Assembly: GCF_029168945.1 (NCBI RefSeq)
Contig: NC_083601.1
Span: 30,679,660 to 30,743,659, forward strand
Length of the DNA: 64,000 nucleotides
Origin: Cannabis sativa
Taxonomy: Eukaryota > Streptophyta > Magnoliopsida > Rosales > Cannabaceae
Direction: 5' to 3'
Shown: piece after piece, positions 24,780-37,750 of the stretch
Layout of the letters: each line of letters starts with the position of its first letter
Numbering within the stretch: position 1 is the stretch's first letter
The notes under the pieces: model-generated
Database searches by the model: none
What the model was told of the DNA's origin: nothing
Seen by the model: the letters and a program-made list of their open reading frames with translations, nothing else
Translations under genes and position numbers: made by a program

Positions 24780-25730
24780 GTTAGTTTCTAAGACTGACGT
24801 TTATTCGAACGTCCAAAAAACTTAGTAAAATTATAAATGATGGTATGAAAAACCGTTGGGAAAACTATTTCCCGACTAGAGAAAACCAATGGGGATATTG
24901 AGCAGCATATGCAACTGTTTATACATTTAGAACCATATCTCACCATGGAACCAGATTTACACCACCAAAACCAGATCTGACCACACTTTGATTCAATACA
25001 GTAATTATATATATATATTCATTACAAATATCATAACTTTTGCTCATCCATTAACGGTGAAGGCAAATTATGATAATTGTTCTTCAAAGTACTCAACCAT
25101 ATCATTATTCTGTCATTGATTTTCAAGAGATTAGTGGGATTTCTACAAAGAAAACACTAATGAAAAGTGAAAAGATATATCAAACTCTCATCTATATCAC
25201 CGTGAATCGAAAGAGACGAGGAGGAGCAAGACTGAGCGAGGTGGTATTGGGTGGCGGTGGTGGTACGATTGGGTCATCAACTCGAAGGTGGGTGGCAGTG
25301 GTGGTGCCATTGGGACCGAGAACGAGAAGAGACGAGAGAGATGGAGGTTCGGTGGATGAGGTGGTTGTGGGTGTTGCTTGCCGTTCGAACGAGAGAGTCG
25401 AGAAAGGAGAGTGAGGTTGCACGGTTTAGAGAGAGAGAGATATCTGGGATATGCAAATTTTTGAGAGAGACTTAATGATTTGAACTTAGATCTGAATTGG
25501 GGGTTTATTAAAAGCTATGGAATCCCCGACAGTTTGAAACCATTGGGTATACTTTATCGGACGGTTTTAAACCGTCAACCACAAGTACAAAAGGCTTATA
25601 TCGTCGGTCCTCAAGTTAGTTTTTTTTAGGACCGTCCCTAATAAAGTTACGTGACTGTTTTAAATTGTCAGCTATAGTGAAGTATTTCTGACAGTTTAAA
25701 ATAGTCTGTGTATTTTTAAAGTTCCATTGG
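24780..25730. mobile_element. Degenerate CACTA-like element with GACGGTTTTAAACCGTC repeats
   Basis: The right part (about 25525-25720) carries phrases such as CGGACGGTTTTAAACCGTC and GACAGTTTAAA, which also crowd the ends of the element at 38374-39390. The middle (about 25200-25430) is a GC- and GA-rich stretch like the middle of that element. Termini and a 3-bp duplication were not found, so the limits are approximate. Open frames in the middle are low-complexity. Confidence 0.4.
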
Positions 25731-26226
25731 AAACTTATATACTTTTATTTATATATAATAAAAAATAATATTTTAAAATATTTTTAATTTCTTTTTAAAG
25801 AAGTATATTAAAAAATTGTAACTCAACATCCAATCACTAAATATATATCTTTACATAGTTATACTATTATAATTAATTTTTTTAAGTTATTTTCTTTTAA
25901 AAAAAAACTATGTCAAATTCGTGTTTAACGAGTCGTATCGTGTTTAACCTATTTTTATTTTGTATCCATTCGTGTCGATTCGTTTTCAACTCACGTCTAA
26001 TTTTTCTGATCATAACCTGTAAAATTCGTGTCGCATTTGTGTGCCATATCAAAACCTGTTTTGTCACTCATAGGCGCATTGTAAAAGTACCCTTAGATAT
26101 TATATTATTTCTTTGAAGAAATCATGCATTTTTATTAATATATAGCAATCTCCAACCCTATTGAAACATCTTCCCCCCATTGGAAACACATCCAAGATAA
26201 GAATTAGAAAAACAAGCAAACTAAGA
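25731..26226. other. AT-rich spacer
   Basis: No supported gene or element; a 68-codon frame at 25910-26116 has no domain. Confidence 0.5.
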
Positions 26227-26543
26227 GCATGTTTGTTATTGTTTTCTGTTTTTTGTTTTCAAAAAAATTGTTTTTAAAAATGAGAACAAAAAATAGTTTT
26301 TGAAGTTTTTAAAACACAAGTCATGTTTGGTTAGTGTTTTTTAAAAACAATATTAACCAAAAATGAATTGGTTTTTAAAACAGAAAACAACATTTTGTTG
26401 TTTTCAAAATTCTTATTTTTTGTAACTTTATTTTCTGAAAACTGTTTTTAAAAAACAAGGCCAAACAAGCCAAATTGTTTTTAAAAAACAATTTCTGTTT
26501 TTAAAAACAAAAAACAGTTTTTTAGTTATGATGTCAAACATGT
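26227..26543. mobile_element. hAT-like MITE rich in GTTTTTAAAAAC
   Basis: Ends read GCATGTTTGTTATTG on the left and TGTCAAACATGT on the right, an imperfect terminal inverted repeat around CATGTTTG. The interior is a dense set of self-complementary TTTTTAAAAACA motifs able to fold back. Flanking ACTAAGA / ACTAACT are similar, consistent with a worn 8-bp duplication. Confidence 0.5.
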
Positions 26544-29500
26544 ACTAACTGTTCAGCTGATTCCCAGATTATTATACAAAAGAAATTAAAATAAATTCAG
26601 ACGAAAAGATTGCAGCACCACAGTTAACTTTAAGAACATCTACATTCAATTACTCCACCACCCAAAAGACACAACAATATTATTCAACCCCTTATAGCTT
26701 GAGCATTCCAGTATTGTGCAAGGTACGTAATTGCACCACTAATTAGTCTCAGAGAACTTGTTATTCTCAACCACTAACAGTAATTTGACGGTGAGACATC
26801 GAAGAATAAAAAAACGAACCAACAATGAAAAAAATAAAACAAAATCATGTCAAAGACACAAGACTAATCGTAGTAATTATCTAAACAAAAGGCACTCAAA
26901 ACCACATCATAGAGACAAGACTAATTATCGTAATAGTAAAACTACAGACCTCGACCAAGTCACGCCTAATTCCTGAGAGTGCCCACGGGCCTAGTCGGAG
27001 AAAAAACAACCTCAATTAGCTAAGAATTTAGAAAAAAAAAAATCCTAATTGACAATATAAAATATTTAGAGAAACTCTCATTAATGGTTACATTATTTTC
27101 AAATAGTTATTTGCGAAACTTTCCACAAAGTTTTGCTATAGGAAAAAAAAAGTTTCTAGAATGGGTAAATGAATCTAACCTAATAATTAATATCGAGTGT
27201 ATTAATATAATAAAGAAAATAAAACTTGCTTACCAAGAATTCCAGAACAAAATATCATTTTAATCGAACAATAATCTTCACCTTTAGTACGTGGAAAACC
27301 AAAATATATAATATAATTATAATTTAAGAGAGACACATGGAAAAATAATAAATTATTCATCAATTCTAGTTTTATTTTTTCCTGTCTTTATAACGAAATA
27401 CAACTTAACATGACAAATATAGAGATTGAACTTTCATTGCAGACTTGTAGATGTAGTATATATATATTGTTAAGGGACACTTAAAGGTGATAAACACTAC
27501 ATACTCAAAATCTCTTGGTAGAAAATAAGATTTTAAAAATGGACTAATAATTATATTATGTTAAGAAGAAAAAGATTGGGAGGCCTCTTTTGGGGGCTTG
27601 GGCAACGGTCCACCCCATCTTTAACATATATAGCTTTGATTATCAATATTCAGATAGTTGAAATAATTTTAATATTTTTATATAATAGTGTATACTAATT
27701 ACAATCATTGACGAGGTCAGATGTAGCCGGATGGAGCAACTGTCCCGAGCTTAGATTCTTAAATATATATGTGTTGAAGTGAAGATGGTAAAACTAATAA
27801 TGAGTATTATACTAGGCATTAGTAGTGTTGAATATTTTTTATAAGTGGTACTTTATGATTAGTTAACGATATTTTTTAAAAACTATTTTATTAAATTTTA
27901 CGGTACCTGATACGTACTTAATTACACCAATAACATATAATACAGACAAAGATATTACACCAATAATACATTTTTTTTAGCATTAATTCTCACTAATAAT
28001 ATACTAATGAGCCCTTGATGGTTCATTCATCTTATCATAGATTAGAGGCGCCACTTTTTATTCGACGATATTTTGTTCATTAATTACACAAAATTCTTTC
28101 ATTTTTATGTAAAGATCATTTCCTCTACCAGTACGTTGCCTTATACTTTACTTTTATTCAGTCTGCCTTTCTAATAGAAGAAGAATATATTTAGATAGAA
28201 GTATATATATAATTAGCTAGATTGTCTAAAACATGAACAAAAATAAATTACCTTTGTTCTGAAGGCCTAACGAGTTCTTTTTTTTTTTCCAAAGGCCATC
28301 AGTTCAAAATACGTGGTTTCCATCTGCCCACAGGAGTTGGGCGGAGACAAAATGGTGGGGATTGCTATCTTGCCCTTTTACTTTCTGTTCTTTGATGATA
28401 TATCATATAAAATATTCTCTATACTATTTACTAACTAAAATTTAATATTAATTATATATATCACCTAAAATAATTGATTAGTAATGTTCGATTTTGAAGG
28501 ATATAATGCATCAAATTTGTAATTATTTCAATAATATTTAGCAATAATAAAACAAAAATTCCTTAATTTTTGTTTTTTTGACCCATTTTTGCATAAATAG
28601 TTTTATTGAAATCGTTAAAAATTTAATTTATTTGTACAGAATTAAAAATGCATTTGTAAAAATATTTTAATTATTCTATTCAAAAGATAATAAGAATAAA
28701 AAAATTATTTTCTATTGAAAAATTATTTATATGCTTTAAAATTAAAATTATCATGGAGTTAAAAAAAATTGATTGAAATGATAACATTTTTCCTATCATT
28801 CTTAATTTAAATATTCGCCCTATTTAAAATAATTTTTTCAAATATTTGAGAAATTTAAAATAATTAACCATACAAAATATATGATTCAAATAATCTATTT
28901 TGCATGCTATAAAATAAAATAAACATGTATGCAATAAATTGTTTGAAATTTATTTTTAACACAGTAAATTATATATTCTAAATTTTTTAAAATTTACAAA
29001 ATCTCTTTAATAATTATAATGTAAAAAAAATGAAATTATAACTTAGTTATCAAAAATACAAAAGGGGCACTGTATCATTACACTTCTTTCTCGAGGTGCA
29101 CCACAATATTTTCCTAAACTTATGTTTGTGTTTAAAGGAAAAAATATCCAATGATAAGAACAAAATATATTTTTCTCCATACTTCCATTTAAACGATTTT
29201 TTTTTTTTTTTTTACTTCAATTTGTATTTTTTGTAAAATCTACTTATTATATTTATATGAATAATAGTTAAGATACATTTAGATTATACATATTTTTTTA
29301 CACACAACAACGTGTAATTAATGTAAACTGTACATTTTCTACACAAAATAATATGTATATTTATGGAACACTTATCCATTGATGGTTACAAAAAGAAAAT
29401 TATAATTAAATATTAATTTTAGATAATATTAATTTTTAGAAATCAAATTTTTATCAAATACCCATCGATGGGTATAACTAATAATCATGTGTATTTAATT

Positions 29501-30055
29501 TCTACAGTGAATAATTATATATAAAAAGTGAATAAATTTTTTTAATATAGTGTGACAAAAATTAATTATGTGTAGATAGTATGTACAAGTGTGTAGATAT
29601 TCTTTCTTCTTCTTTTTTTTTTTATTGAGGATGGGGCTCAAATTTCGGGTGTACATGTGAAATGATCACTAATTATGCTTATCAACAATAAAACCATAAT
29701 AATTATATAGTAGTGCACATATAAATTAATTTCAGTTAATTAATCAAGCTAGGGGGACAGCCAGAACATTGATGTTACTTTGTTAACTCATATGTAAATT
29801 AAACATATATATAATGCGCATATTATTAATCTACTGATGCTGTTATAATTTGCAGAGATATATCAGTAAATCTGTACGCTTAGATTAATATATATAACTT
29901 TCTAATTAAACAAAAACAGGTCAATTAATTAATTATGTATAATGATCATGAGATGAGAGAGCAACTTCTAATCACATAGCTAGCTACAAATATTTATCTG
30001 AAACACACACACATTATATATAATTATATAATAATATATATATATTTCTTACTTG
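26544..30055. other. AT-rich intergenic spacer downstream of the trihelix gene
   Basis: About 3.5 kb with no supported gene or RNA. The first part is moderately A-rich; the rest is strongly AT-rich with A/T runs. The 3' UTR of the minus-strand trihelix gene must lie just left of 30056. Confidence 0.55.
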
Positions 30056-32940
30056 TCATAATTGGTTTAGCCTATCTTTATTACCGAGCTTCAAAGAGCC
30101 ATATTTTTCCCACAAGTTTTCCTCCTCACCAAACAGAAGGTTAAAGCAGTTAGTAGGATTATTCATGTGGGATGTGCCTGCAGCTACGTTTGAAGTGTTA
30201 GTAGTATCATCCATCAATCGAAGTCCCGTAATAATCCTATGATCACGCTGATCATCTTGCTTCATCAGAGCTAGCTCACAATGATTATTATAATAATCTT
30301 GATTATTATTATTATTATTATTATTATTACCGGAATAACGCCCAGTAGTGTTGAATTCTTCTCTTCTCTTTTTGTGACTTTCATTATTAGTATAAATGCT
30401 TAAACTCTCCCACTTGTGTTTACACTCGCTTGGACTTCTCTCAAATCCCAAACAACTCATTTTCGAAGCTATTTCCTCCCAAACACTACTAGTAGTGCTA
30501 TTATTACTACTTGTTGTACCTAATTCCAAGCAATTAAAATTAGTACTTGTACTTGATGATGATGATGATGATCTGACGAGTTCAATTAAGCTTGAAATCT
30601 CCTCTTCATTATTCCATCTAACAATATTTGATGAGTTTGATGATCTTTCAGGAAAAGATGGTAATTGTAGCAGTGAAGATCCTTTACCATCTGTTAATTT
30701 ATTGAAAGCTCCCATTACAGCAGCATCACGAGCTTCAATCCAAGCTTTCTCCTTAGCCCAAAACTCATTAATCTTTTCATCAACACGAGCAACCTCTTTT
30801 TTACGGCATTCTTCTTCTTCTGCTACTCTTTTCTCTTGTTTATCAATAACATTCTTAAACATTTTCTCCATCCAACTCTCTTGTGTCACCATAATTTTCT
30901 TCATCTGTGAATCCACAAACCCCTCTACTTTAGCTTTCCAACTGCTTTTCTTCTTCCCCCTAATTTCTCCTACGCCTTTCATTTTCTGATCTTCATCCTT
31001 GTTGTTCATGTTGTTGTCTGAGGATGAAGTTTCAAATTGGTCACTAGAATTATTAATGGAGAAACTATTAAGGCTATTATGATCAGAGATCTTATTGGGG
31101 TATTGATAAAGAAGAGAGTTTGGTCTAATAATGTGATGGGTTTGATCAACAAGTAGTGGGGATTGATCAATATTGGAATTTTGATCATGACCGTAAATGG
31201 CTTCTAGTTGACGAAAGAACCTGTAGTGTTTCCCATCTTGTTTCCTAGCTTTACCTTCCTTGGTTTTCTTGTAATATTTGTACAAGTTCTCAAATTTCTC
31301 TTTGCATTTTTTCCCACTCCTCTGGTACCCATGTTCCTCCGCCATTATCCTATTATATATATATCAACAAACAATTTAAAACATTATATCATTAATTAGC
31401 TCAAAAAGAAATGATGAAGAGTACTATACTAGCTACACACATCTACTAGAGTACTATGTATATGTTATTGAGTAATAATTATAAATCATAAATTGCCGGT
31501 CATTTTTAGTAAAACTCATATTTTATAATTGGTTTCATCAATTAAAGGGAGAAGAATAAAGAAATCATAAACAATTTTTCGTATATGCTTAATTATTCTG
31601 TGTTAAATGATATTGTTATTTTGTGTGTCTACATTATTATATATTATTAATTAGACTATTAGCACGTACGGGGAGCTAGCGCTGTGTGTACGTAGAATAT
31701 TTATATATATATATTGCTGATATAGAATATATATTAATTTAAATAGCAAGCTAGAAAACATTATATATGCAGTCAAAGTTTAGTACGATTTAATTTGGTG
31801 ATTAATATACCAAAAGATCATCTTTATTAGATTATTAGGGAAATTTTAGTTTGTCTATATATATTGAAGGAGATCAGTACAGAGAAGTAAGAAGATTTTA
31901 GTTATATACATTGAGCACAAGGCCAGATTTTCCACATTATTTAAACCATAATTGAAAATTAATTATAGTTATGTGTGTGTGTCCGATTTTATTAAAAGTA
32001 CATATATATATATATATGCTTCTTAATACTAAATTATGTGATCAGTGGATACTAAGAGAAGTAATAGGAATATAAATTTAATCAATTTATATATATATGT
32101 GTCTTATGACTGTTATATTTTTGCATGACAAAACCAGAAAGAGAAAAGAAAAATCAATCCCAAAATGGAAAGAAAGGCAATGAAACGATGTATTATCAGT
32201 TTTGTTTACTCGAAATAGGTTTTTAATTTATTTTACCCAATTACAGAAAAGCAAGATAATATATATAGGTGAAGAAAGAAAATCAGAAGAGGAGACGAAA
32301 CTTGTGTTAAAAAATGAACACTATAACTATGTATATATCAAGGTATAATCCATTTATAATAATAATCATAAAGTCTAGGCTTGATTGATCAGTCGATGTA
32401 TGAGGTATTAAGAAAATTGGAAATATAGAAATTAGGGTTTTGATATAACATTAATTATGTTTATAATATATACCTAGAAATTTGATCCCAAAGAGGACCT
32501 TTCTGATTAGTATCCTTAAACCTTGGATTAAGACGAGATCGAATCTCGAGAAGAGTAAGCGTCTCTTGTCTGGGCCATCTTGTTGTGTTCATCATATTGT
32601 TATCATAGTTCCCCATATTATTATTAGTATTACTACTACTCATCCATAATCCACCAGTTCCGCTACTACTCTCCAAATCATGATACAATGCGACGCCGTT
32701 TGACCCACTCATATTAATATGTTGACCCGACCCGAACTGATGCTCCACCAACCCGACGCCACACAAGGATGACGTTTGGCCGTAAGAGTACTGCTGCTGG
32801 TAATTACTACTGTGAACGGTATACGGCGCCTCTCCCAAGTGATGAGCTGGCGAAATCAACGGCTGTGGTTGTTGCAGCTCTGTCCTCACCGCCATCAGCT
32901 GCCGGAACTCTGCTGGTATCCCTCCGTACTGGTCTTCCAT
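30056..32940 (-). CDS. PTL: PETAL LOSS-like GT-2 trihelix transcription factor, two exons
   Basis: Exon 1 is 32940-32474 and exon 2 is 31349-30056, with a 1124-bp GT-AG intron that splits an Arg codon inside the first DNA-binding domain; the product is 586 residues. The N-terminal trihelix starts at RWPRQETLTLLEIRSRL (121 on), continues through GPLWDQIS|RIMAEEHGYQRSGKK and ends CKEKFENLYKYYKKTKEGK. A central charged helical region (about 288-375) follows, with KKIMVTQESWMEKMFKNVI and runs of Glu/Lys, likely a coiled coil. The C-terminal trihelix (about 401-475) has W401, W446 and W469, with a Ser/Thr/Asn-rich insertion of about 30 residues between helices 1 and 2. An Asn run at 497-505 is encoded by an AAT repeat. 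Family members bind GT elements in promoters in the nucleus; PETAL LOSS restrains growth between sepals and affects petal initiation in Arabidopsis. Orthology is judged from the N-terminal domain and double-trihelix layout, not from a tree. Confidence 0.9.
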
Positions 32941-33464
32941 TATTTTCAGTATAAGCTATAGAGAGAGAGAGAAAGAGCGAGAGAGAGAGATTCGATTTCG
33001 AAGTGATTAGAAATAAGAATAATATTGTGAGTTTTTTTATTAAAAAAAGAAAAGAAAAAGGAAAACCTAAAAGACAGGATCCGAGTCTAACGCGACTAAG
33101 ATACGTCACTCTATCGTCACTGGTGAGAAAAAGAAGGGGCCAAGGTGGGTCCCGGGGCTCTCTCCCCGACTGGTGAAGTGAGATGAGCATTACGTGATGA
33201 TGGAGTAGCCAATGAAAGAGTTACACGTGGTATGTATGGTTACACGGGGGAGGGGGTCCGACGTTTAGTCATCAATTCGTAGAAACAAAATAGAGACATT
33301 ACATAGAAAAAGGTCAAAAGCAGGGGTACGTACGTAACGTAAATAAAGTTAAAATAGTATAGTACGTACCCACCACACACTATCACTATTGCTACTACTA
33401 CCACTATCAGTATCACTCCCAACTCTCAAGTGCAGCTTCTTCTCAAAACAACAACAGAGCTTCA
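32941..33464 (-). promoter_or_regulatory. Upstream region of the PTL-like gene, cut short by a transposon
   Basis: On the coding strand the bases just ahead of the start codon are a TC-rich leader (GA tract at about 32957-32990 on the plus strand), a typical plant 5' UTR feature and potential GAGA-factor site. The host upstream sequence continues for only about 525 bp before the target duplication of a Mutator-like element at 33465. Transcription start and TATA box are not fixed. Confidence 0.5.
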
Positions 33465-33473
33465 TTTTTATTT

Positions 33474-35352
33474 GGAAAATTTACGGTAAAAGTCCCCAAA
33501 AAGGTCACGTCGATACAGATTAGTCCTCAAGCTCCAAAAATAGCGGCAATAGTCCTCAAGCTCCAAGTTGTTGTTTGTCCGTTAGTCTTTTTTCTAACGA
33601 TCCGTTAGTTGCTCCAAAAACAAGTCACGTGTTGATATTTTATTGGTTAAAATTAAAATTTCAATTAAAAATAATTAAAAACACTTATTAAAAATTAAAA
33701 TAAAATCTTTTAATATTTTTAATTATTTTTTATTTGAAAATTTAAAAACATTTTTAAAATTATAAAACATTATTTAAAAAATAAAAAACCTTTTCAGTTT
33801 TTACTTTTTCGTTCTTTACCTCTCTCAATCTATCTACCTTCTTCTTCCTTCTTTAACCTTTCATCTTCTTCCTCCCATGGCAAATGCTTTCCAAACCCTA
33901 GTTCTTCCAAAATTCGAATCTCAAACCCATCGTGCCTATTCCATCTCCACCTTCCTTCTCAAACCGAGATATTTCGGATTTGGGAGATTCGAATCTCAAA
34001 GATTAAGATTTTTTGGGGATAATGAGGATTTATCAATCTCGGTTCTCCAATTCTTGAGCATTTTCCAATGAATGATTATCTAAATGAACCCCAGATGTGA
34101 GATTCCCGTAGCCCAAAGCCTGAAGGTACATGCTCATATTTTTTTCTTCTTCTTCTTTTCTTTTCGTTTTTGGTTATCTCTCTCTCTTTGTAGGGTCACG
34201 GATCTGGTCAGGTTTGAATGTGTGTATGTATATATATATATAGATACATGTATAAAGCTAATAGCAATCTTTCTTTCAGAAATTAAACACATCAAAAAGA
34301 AAGCACCGACCTTCATTCTTTTTCCTTTCTCCTTCTTCTTCAACAAATTATCTTGGGCTGTGTTTTTCTCTCTTACACAGAATTTTCATCCCCAAATAAT
34401 TCATCATCATTAACCCTAAAAGAAAGAGAGAGAGAGAAGGGTTTTGAATGTTATATAAATTAACAATTAACCCAAGATCTATTTGTATATAACATAGAAC
34501 ACAATAATAAGATATAATAATTAGGTATGTGTACCTGATTGATCCATAGCAATTATCTCTGATTGATCCACAGCAGTTACTCCAATTCGATAGTGCAATA
34601 CTATCAACTAAGTCTTCCTCCCTAGATCTCTAAATCAGAAGCAGTTTATTTTATCTGATTATCAAAAGGTATACAATTGTGATGAGACAATATGTATTTA
34701 TAGAGTTAGGGAGGGGACTTAGCTACAAAACCCTAGTTGGGTTGGGCGCTCATCAAAGGCTTCAGTCAACTAGAAAAGCCCACACTTCTGCTTCACCTAG
34801 ACTTTACTCACAGATGCTAAGCCCATTAACAATTGATCACCAACAACATGGGCTAATACAGCAAAGAACTATCCAATCAACCCAAGTTTTAATAAAACCA
34901 ATAAAATTTAATGTAAGCCCAAATAAAAGTCTAACATTGAACCCATAGCCAAGAAAAGAAAGCAAGCCCCAATCGGGGATTTTCGTTGTAATCTGGCCAA
35001 GATCTGTGAGTTGAAAATAGAGTAATGGTTTTGGTTTTGATAATGGATTTTAGGTCATCAGCGAGAAGAAGACGAAGAAGAAAAGAAAGAAAAAGAAAAA
35101 AGAAAAAGAAAAAAAAAGAAAATCACTTTTAAATTATTTATTTATTTATTTTATTTTATTAATTAAAATAATAATTTGGACCAGTAATATTTTGACACGT
35201 GGCAATATTAAAAAAGTAAAGGGCTCAGTTAAAATTAAGATTAACGGACAAACAACAACTTGGAGCTTGAGGACTATTGCCGCTATTTCTGGAGCTTGAG
35301 GACTAATCTGTATCAACGTGACCTTTTTGAAGATTTTTACCGCAAATTTCCC
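33474..35352. mobile_element. Non-autonomous Mutator-like element (1879 bp)
   Basis: An exact 9-bp direct repeat, TTTTTATTT, flanks it at 33465-33473 and 35353-35361. The terminal inverted repeats start GGAAAATTTACGGTAAAAGTC on the left and GGGAAATTTGCGGTAAAAATC on the right (as reverse complement). They stay alignable for roughly 150-170 bp, including the AGTCCTCAAGCTCCA and GGACAAACAACAACTTGGAG phrases. The interior has no transposase. It holds a T/C-rich stretch and a 64-codon frame at 33877-34071, preceded by a leader-like region, which might be captured host DNA (Pack-MULE style); the source is not recognised. A solo LTR (34449-34936) is nested inside. Confidence 0.9.
34449..34936 (-). 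mobile_element. Solo LTR (488 bp) nested in the Mutator-like element
   Basis: Flanked by an exact 5-bp duplication, TTGAA, at 34444-34448 and 34937-34941. Termini on the plus strand are TGTTAT and CTAACA. On the minus strand a TATA-box-like CTCTATAAATACATATTG at about 34704-34687 is where an LTR promoter would lie, which sets the orientation. An 89-codon plus-strand frame at 34679-34948 is chance within the LTR. It looks copia-type, but the clade is not certain. Confidence 0.82.
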
Positions 35353-35361
35353 TTTTTATTT

Positions 35362-37448
35362 TTAAAAAAAAAATATTACTACGCAATTCTAATTTTTATA
35401 TTTTAGATCTAAACTTTTTACATTACAATAAACTTATACATTCTCTATATTAATTCTTTAAATATTTTATTTTGAACAAATAATTCTTTAAATATTATAT
35501 CTTAATTGATTCATTTTAATATTTCTCTTAAATTCAATAAAATTTCTATATCTTAATTTTATGGGAGGTAACATACCAGTACAACTCCCTCTCCAAAATC
35601 ATATCAGATTTTTTTTCTCAGATTTCTTTATTTTATGACAATATGTTTATTATAGTAATGATGAATATCCTACCAATTTTCAAATATTCTCAGTATTTTA
35701 CATTGTCAAAAAAAAGTTTAAATTATTTGTTGCACGGCTAGCACGTGTAAAAAAATTACTTTGAACTTTATTTTTTACATTATAAATAATTTGAAAATTT
35801 TCAAATTAAATTCCTTTACTGTGAATATTTTCATGAAAAAAAAACTCTGGCTTCTATATTTTCCGGGAAGGTGATGTAACTGGTACAACACAACACCACT
35901 CATAGACCTCCCCAAATATATATAGCAAAAATAAAATATATAATATGTAGAATGTCACAAAAAAAAAATTACTCTTAGTTACAATAAAATTTGTGACTAA
36001 AAGTAAAATTGTGACTAATTAAATTATTATTATTATTATGTGATTAAAAATTCTATGACTAAATGTATTAGTCACAAAAATGATGGAACTTTTTTCTTTG
36101 ACCAATTCTTTAAAATTTAAAGATTGCTGTATTTTACAGCAGCTATTAACAGTGCTAGCTCTTACTTGTAATAAGTTTTGGTTAGTAGGATTAGCTTTTG
36201 ACCCAACCATTGTTTAGGCATGGGGAATGGAGGCTAGCAACATGGCTCACCTTAACCTATTTTTTTTTGGGTCGAAGCTCATGACTTAACTTAACTTGCT
36301 TTCTCTTCATGATCATGCGCGCCATGACTCTCGATCTCGTACTTGTATTTGTATATATGTTGGTACCACACGCATCCATCTATATTACCTTATTTTTTTC
36401 CTGACCAACAAGTTTGTACTCTTTTCTTTCTTAATATAACCACGTGGGATCGACTGAATTAATATTATTGATGAGACCGATCTTAGCCAAATTCCTTTTT
36501 CTCTATGTATCTCTGTCTTATCATTGTTTGTATTTTGATTGTCAAATCACTTGAATTAGAAAACGATAGTTACGGCCACTCTCTTCATGTGATATATCTA
36601 GTACATATTAATACCAACCAATTGTTCAAAAAAATTAATAATGTTAGTGTTTATGATCAACGGCCACAAACTCACTTGATCAAAACGTCAATATATATAT
36701 ATATATATCCTTGTTCTACTCATATTCACTTTTATTATTATATTAAGGAAATACTAAAGAGTATTCTACAGTACGTATACCCCATGTTATTGTATGTTAG
36801 TGACTAAGTTTATAAAATATTAATTAATTAACACTTGCATTTTATATGCATGGTAGATCAACCCTTTGGAGAGAGACATAAACAGAGAAAGATGATAGGA
36901 GAGAAATAAAATATAGGGGGCGCGTTTAGTAATATTTTGCCTATATACACAATAATTAATTTTGGGAGTTGAATGTCAGTGTTATAGTTAGTTCTGTTAT
37001 TAAGTTAATTAGTACAAATGTTATATATTTGTAAGTTTGTAACTAACTCTTACCTTGTAAGTACTTGTAACTAACTTATCTTATAAATACTCTGTACTAT
37101 GCTTAGCATTTCTTATGGTTGAGAAAGTTGAAATCAAGTATGTATAGGATAAGCATTTCAAAATTAATTCACAAACGAGAGTATGCTTATTTTATTTTAT
37201 ATATAGTATAATTTTTTCTACACAATAACACAATATGAGACTAATTCTAATACATGCATCCAATACTATTAGTAATACACCCTCTTTATATCTGGCCTTG
37301 GAAAGTGTGAGTATAATAAATGACCTTTAAGAAATTATAGGACCGAACGTGACATTTGAAAGAATCCTATAAGACCAAATCGAGAAATTTGTGAGTGTAT
37401 ACATCGAGAAATTTGTGAATTTTTTAAAACAAGTCACAGACCACAACA
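35362..37448. other. Spacer with MITE and possible LTR remnants
   Basis: About 35954-36095 is a broken copy of the TAGTCACAA CACTA-like MITE family. About 36975-37235 has an LTR-like look (TGTTATAGTTAGT start, TATAAATACTCTGTAC box, ending ATAACA), but no matching 5-bp duplication was found. The rest is AT-rich without a supported gene. Confidence 0.45.
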
Positions 37449-37750
37449 CACTACATGAAAAAAGAGTTTTTGCCAGCAAGTAATTCCACCAACAAAAGTT
37501 GCTGGCAAAAAATGATATTTCGCCAGTGAAAGTCACATTTACATGTGACTTAAACATTGGCCACCGACATTAATTGACTCGACGACTAAGTCTCGTCGAG
37601 AAAGTTTTGCTGATAAAAAAATTCACCGGTAAAACTATTTTCATGTATTTCCTTATTCGTGGAAAAATTTGCCAACGCATAAAACTTTGCAAAAAAATAT
37701 TTTAAATAGTTTTATTGGTGCTATATAATGCGTTGGTAAAATATTTTTTA
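37449..37750 (+). mobile_element. CACTA-like MITE, TTGCCAGC family, partial copy
   Basis: Starts CACTACATGAAAAAAGAG and carries TTTTGCCAGCAAG / GCTGGCAAAA phrases shared with the element at 41157-41471. The right terminus was not found. Confidence 0.5.

Noticed and set aside
30396..30989. 197-codon plus-strand frame
   Set aside because: It is the antisense shadow of the trihelix gene exon, which has domain support on the minus strand.
34679..34948. 89-codon open frame as a gene
   Set aside because: It lies within a solo LTR with TTGAA duplications and runs antisense to the LTR promoter.
36975..37235. Another solo LTR
   Set aside because: It has LTR-like ends and a TATA box, but no flanking 5-bp duplication; kept only as a note in the spacer entry.
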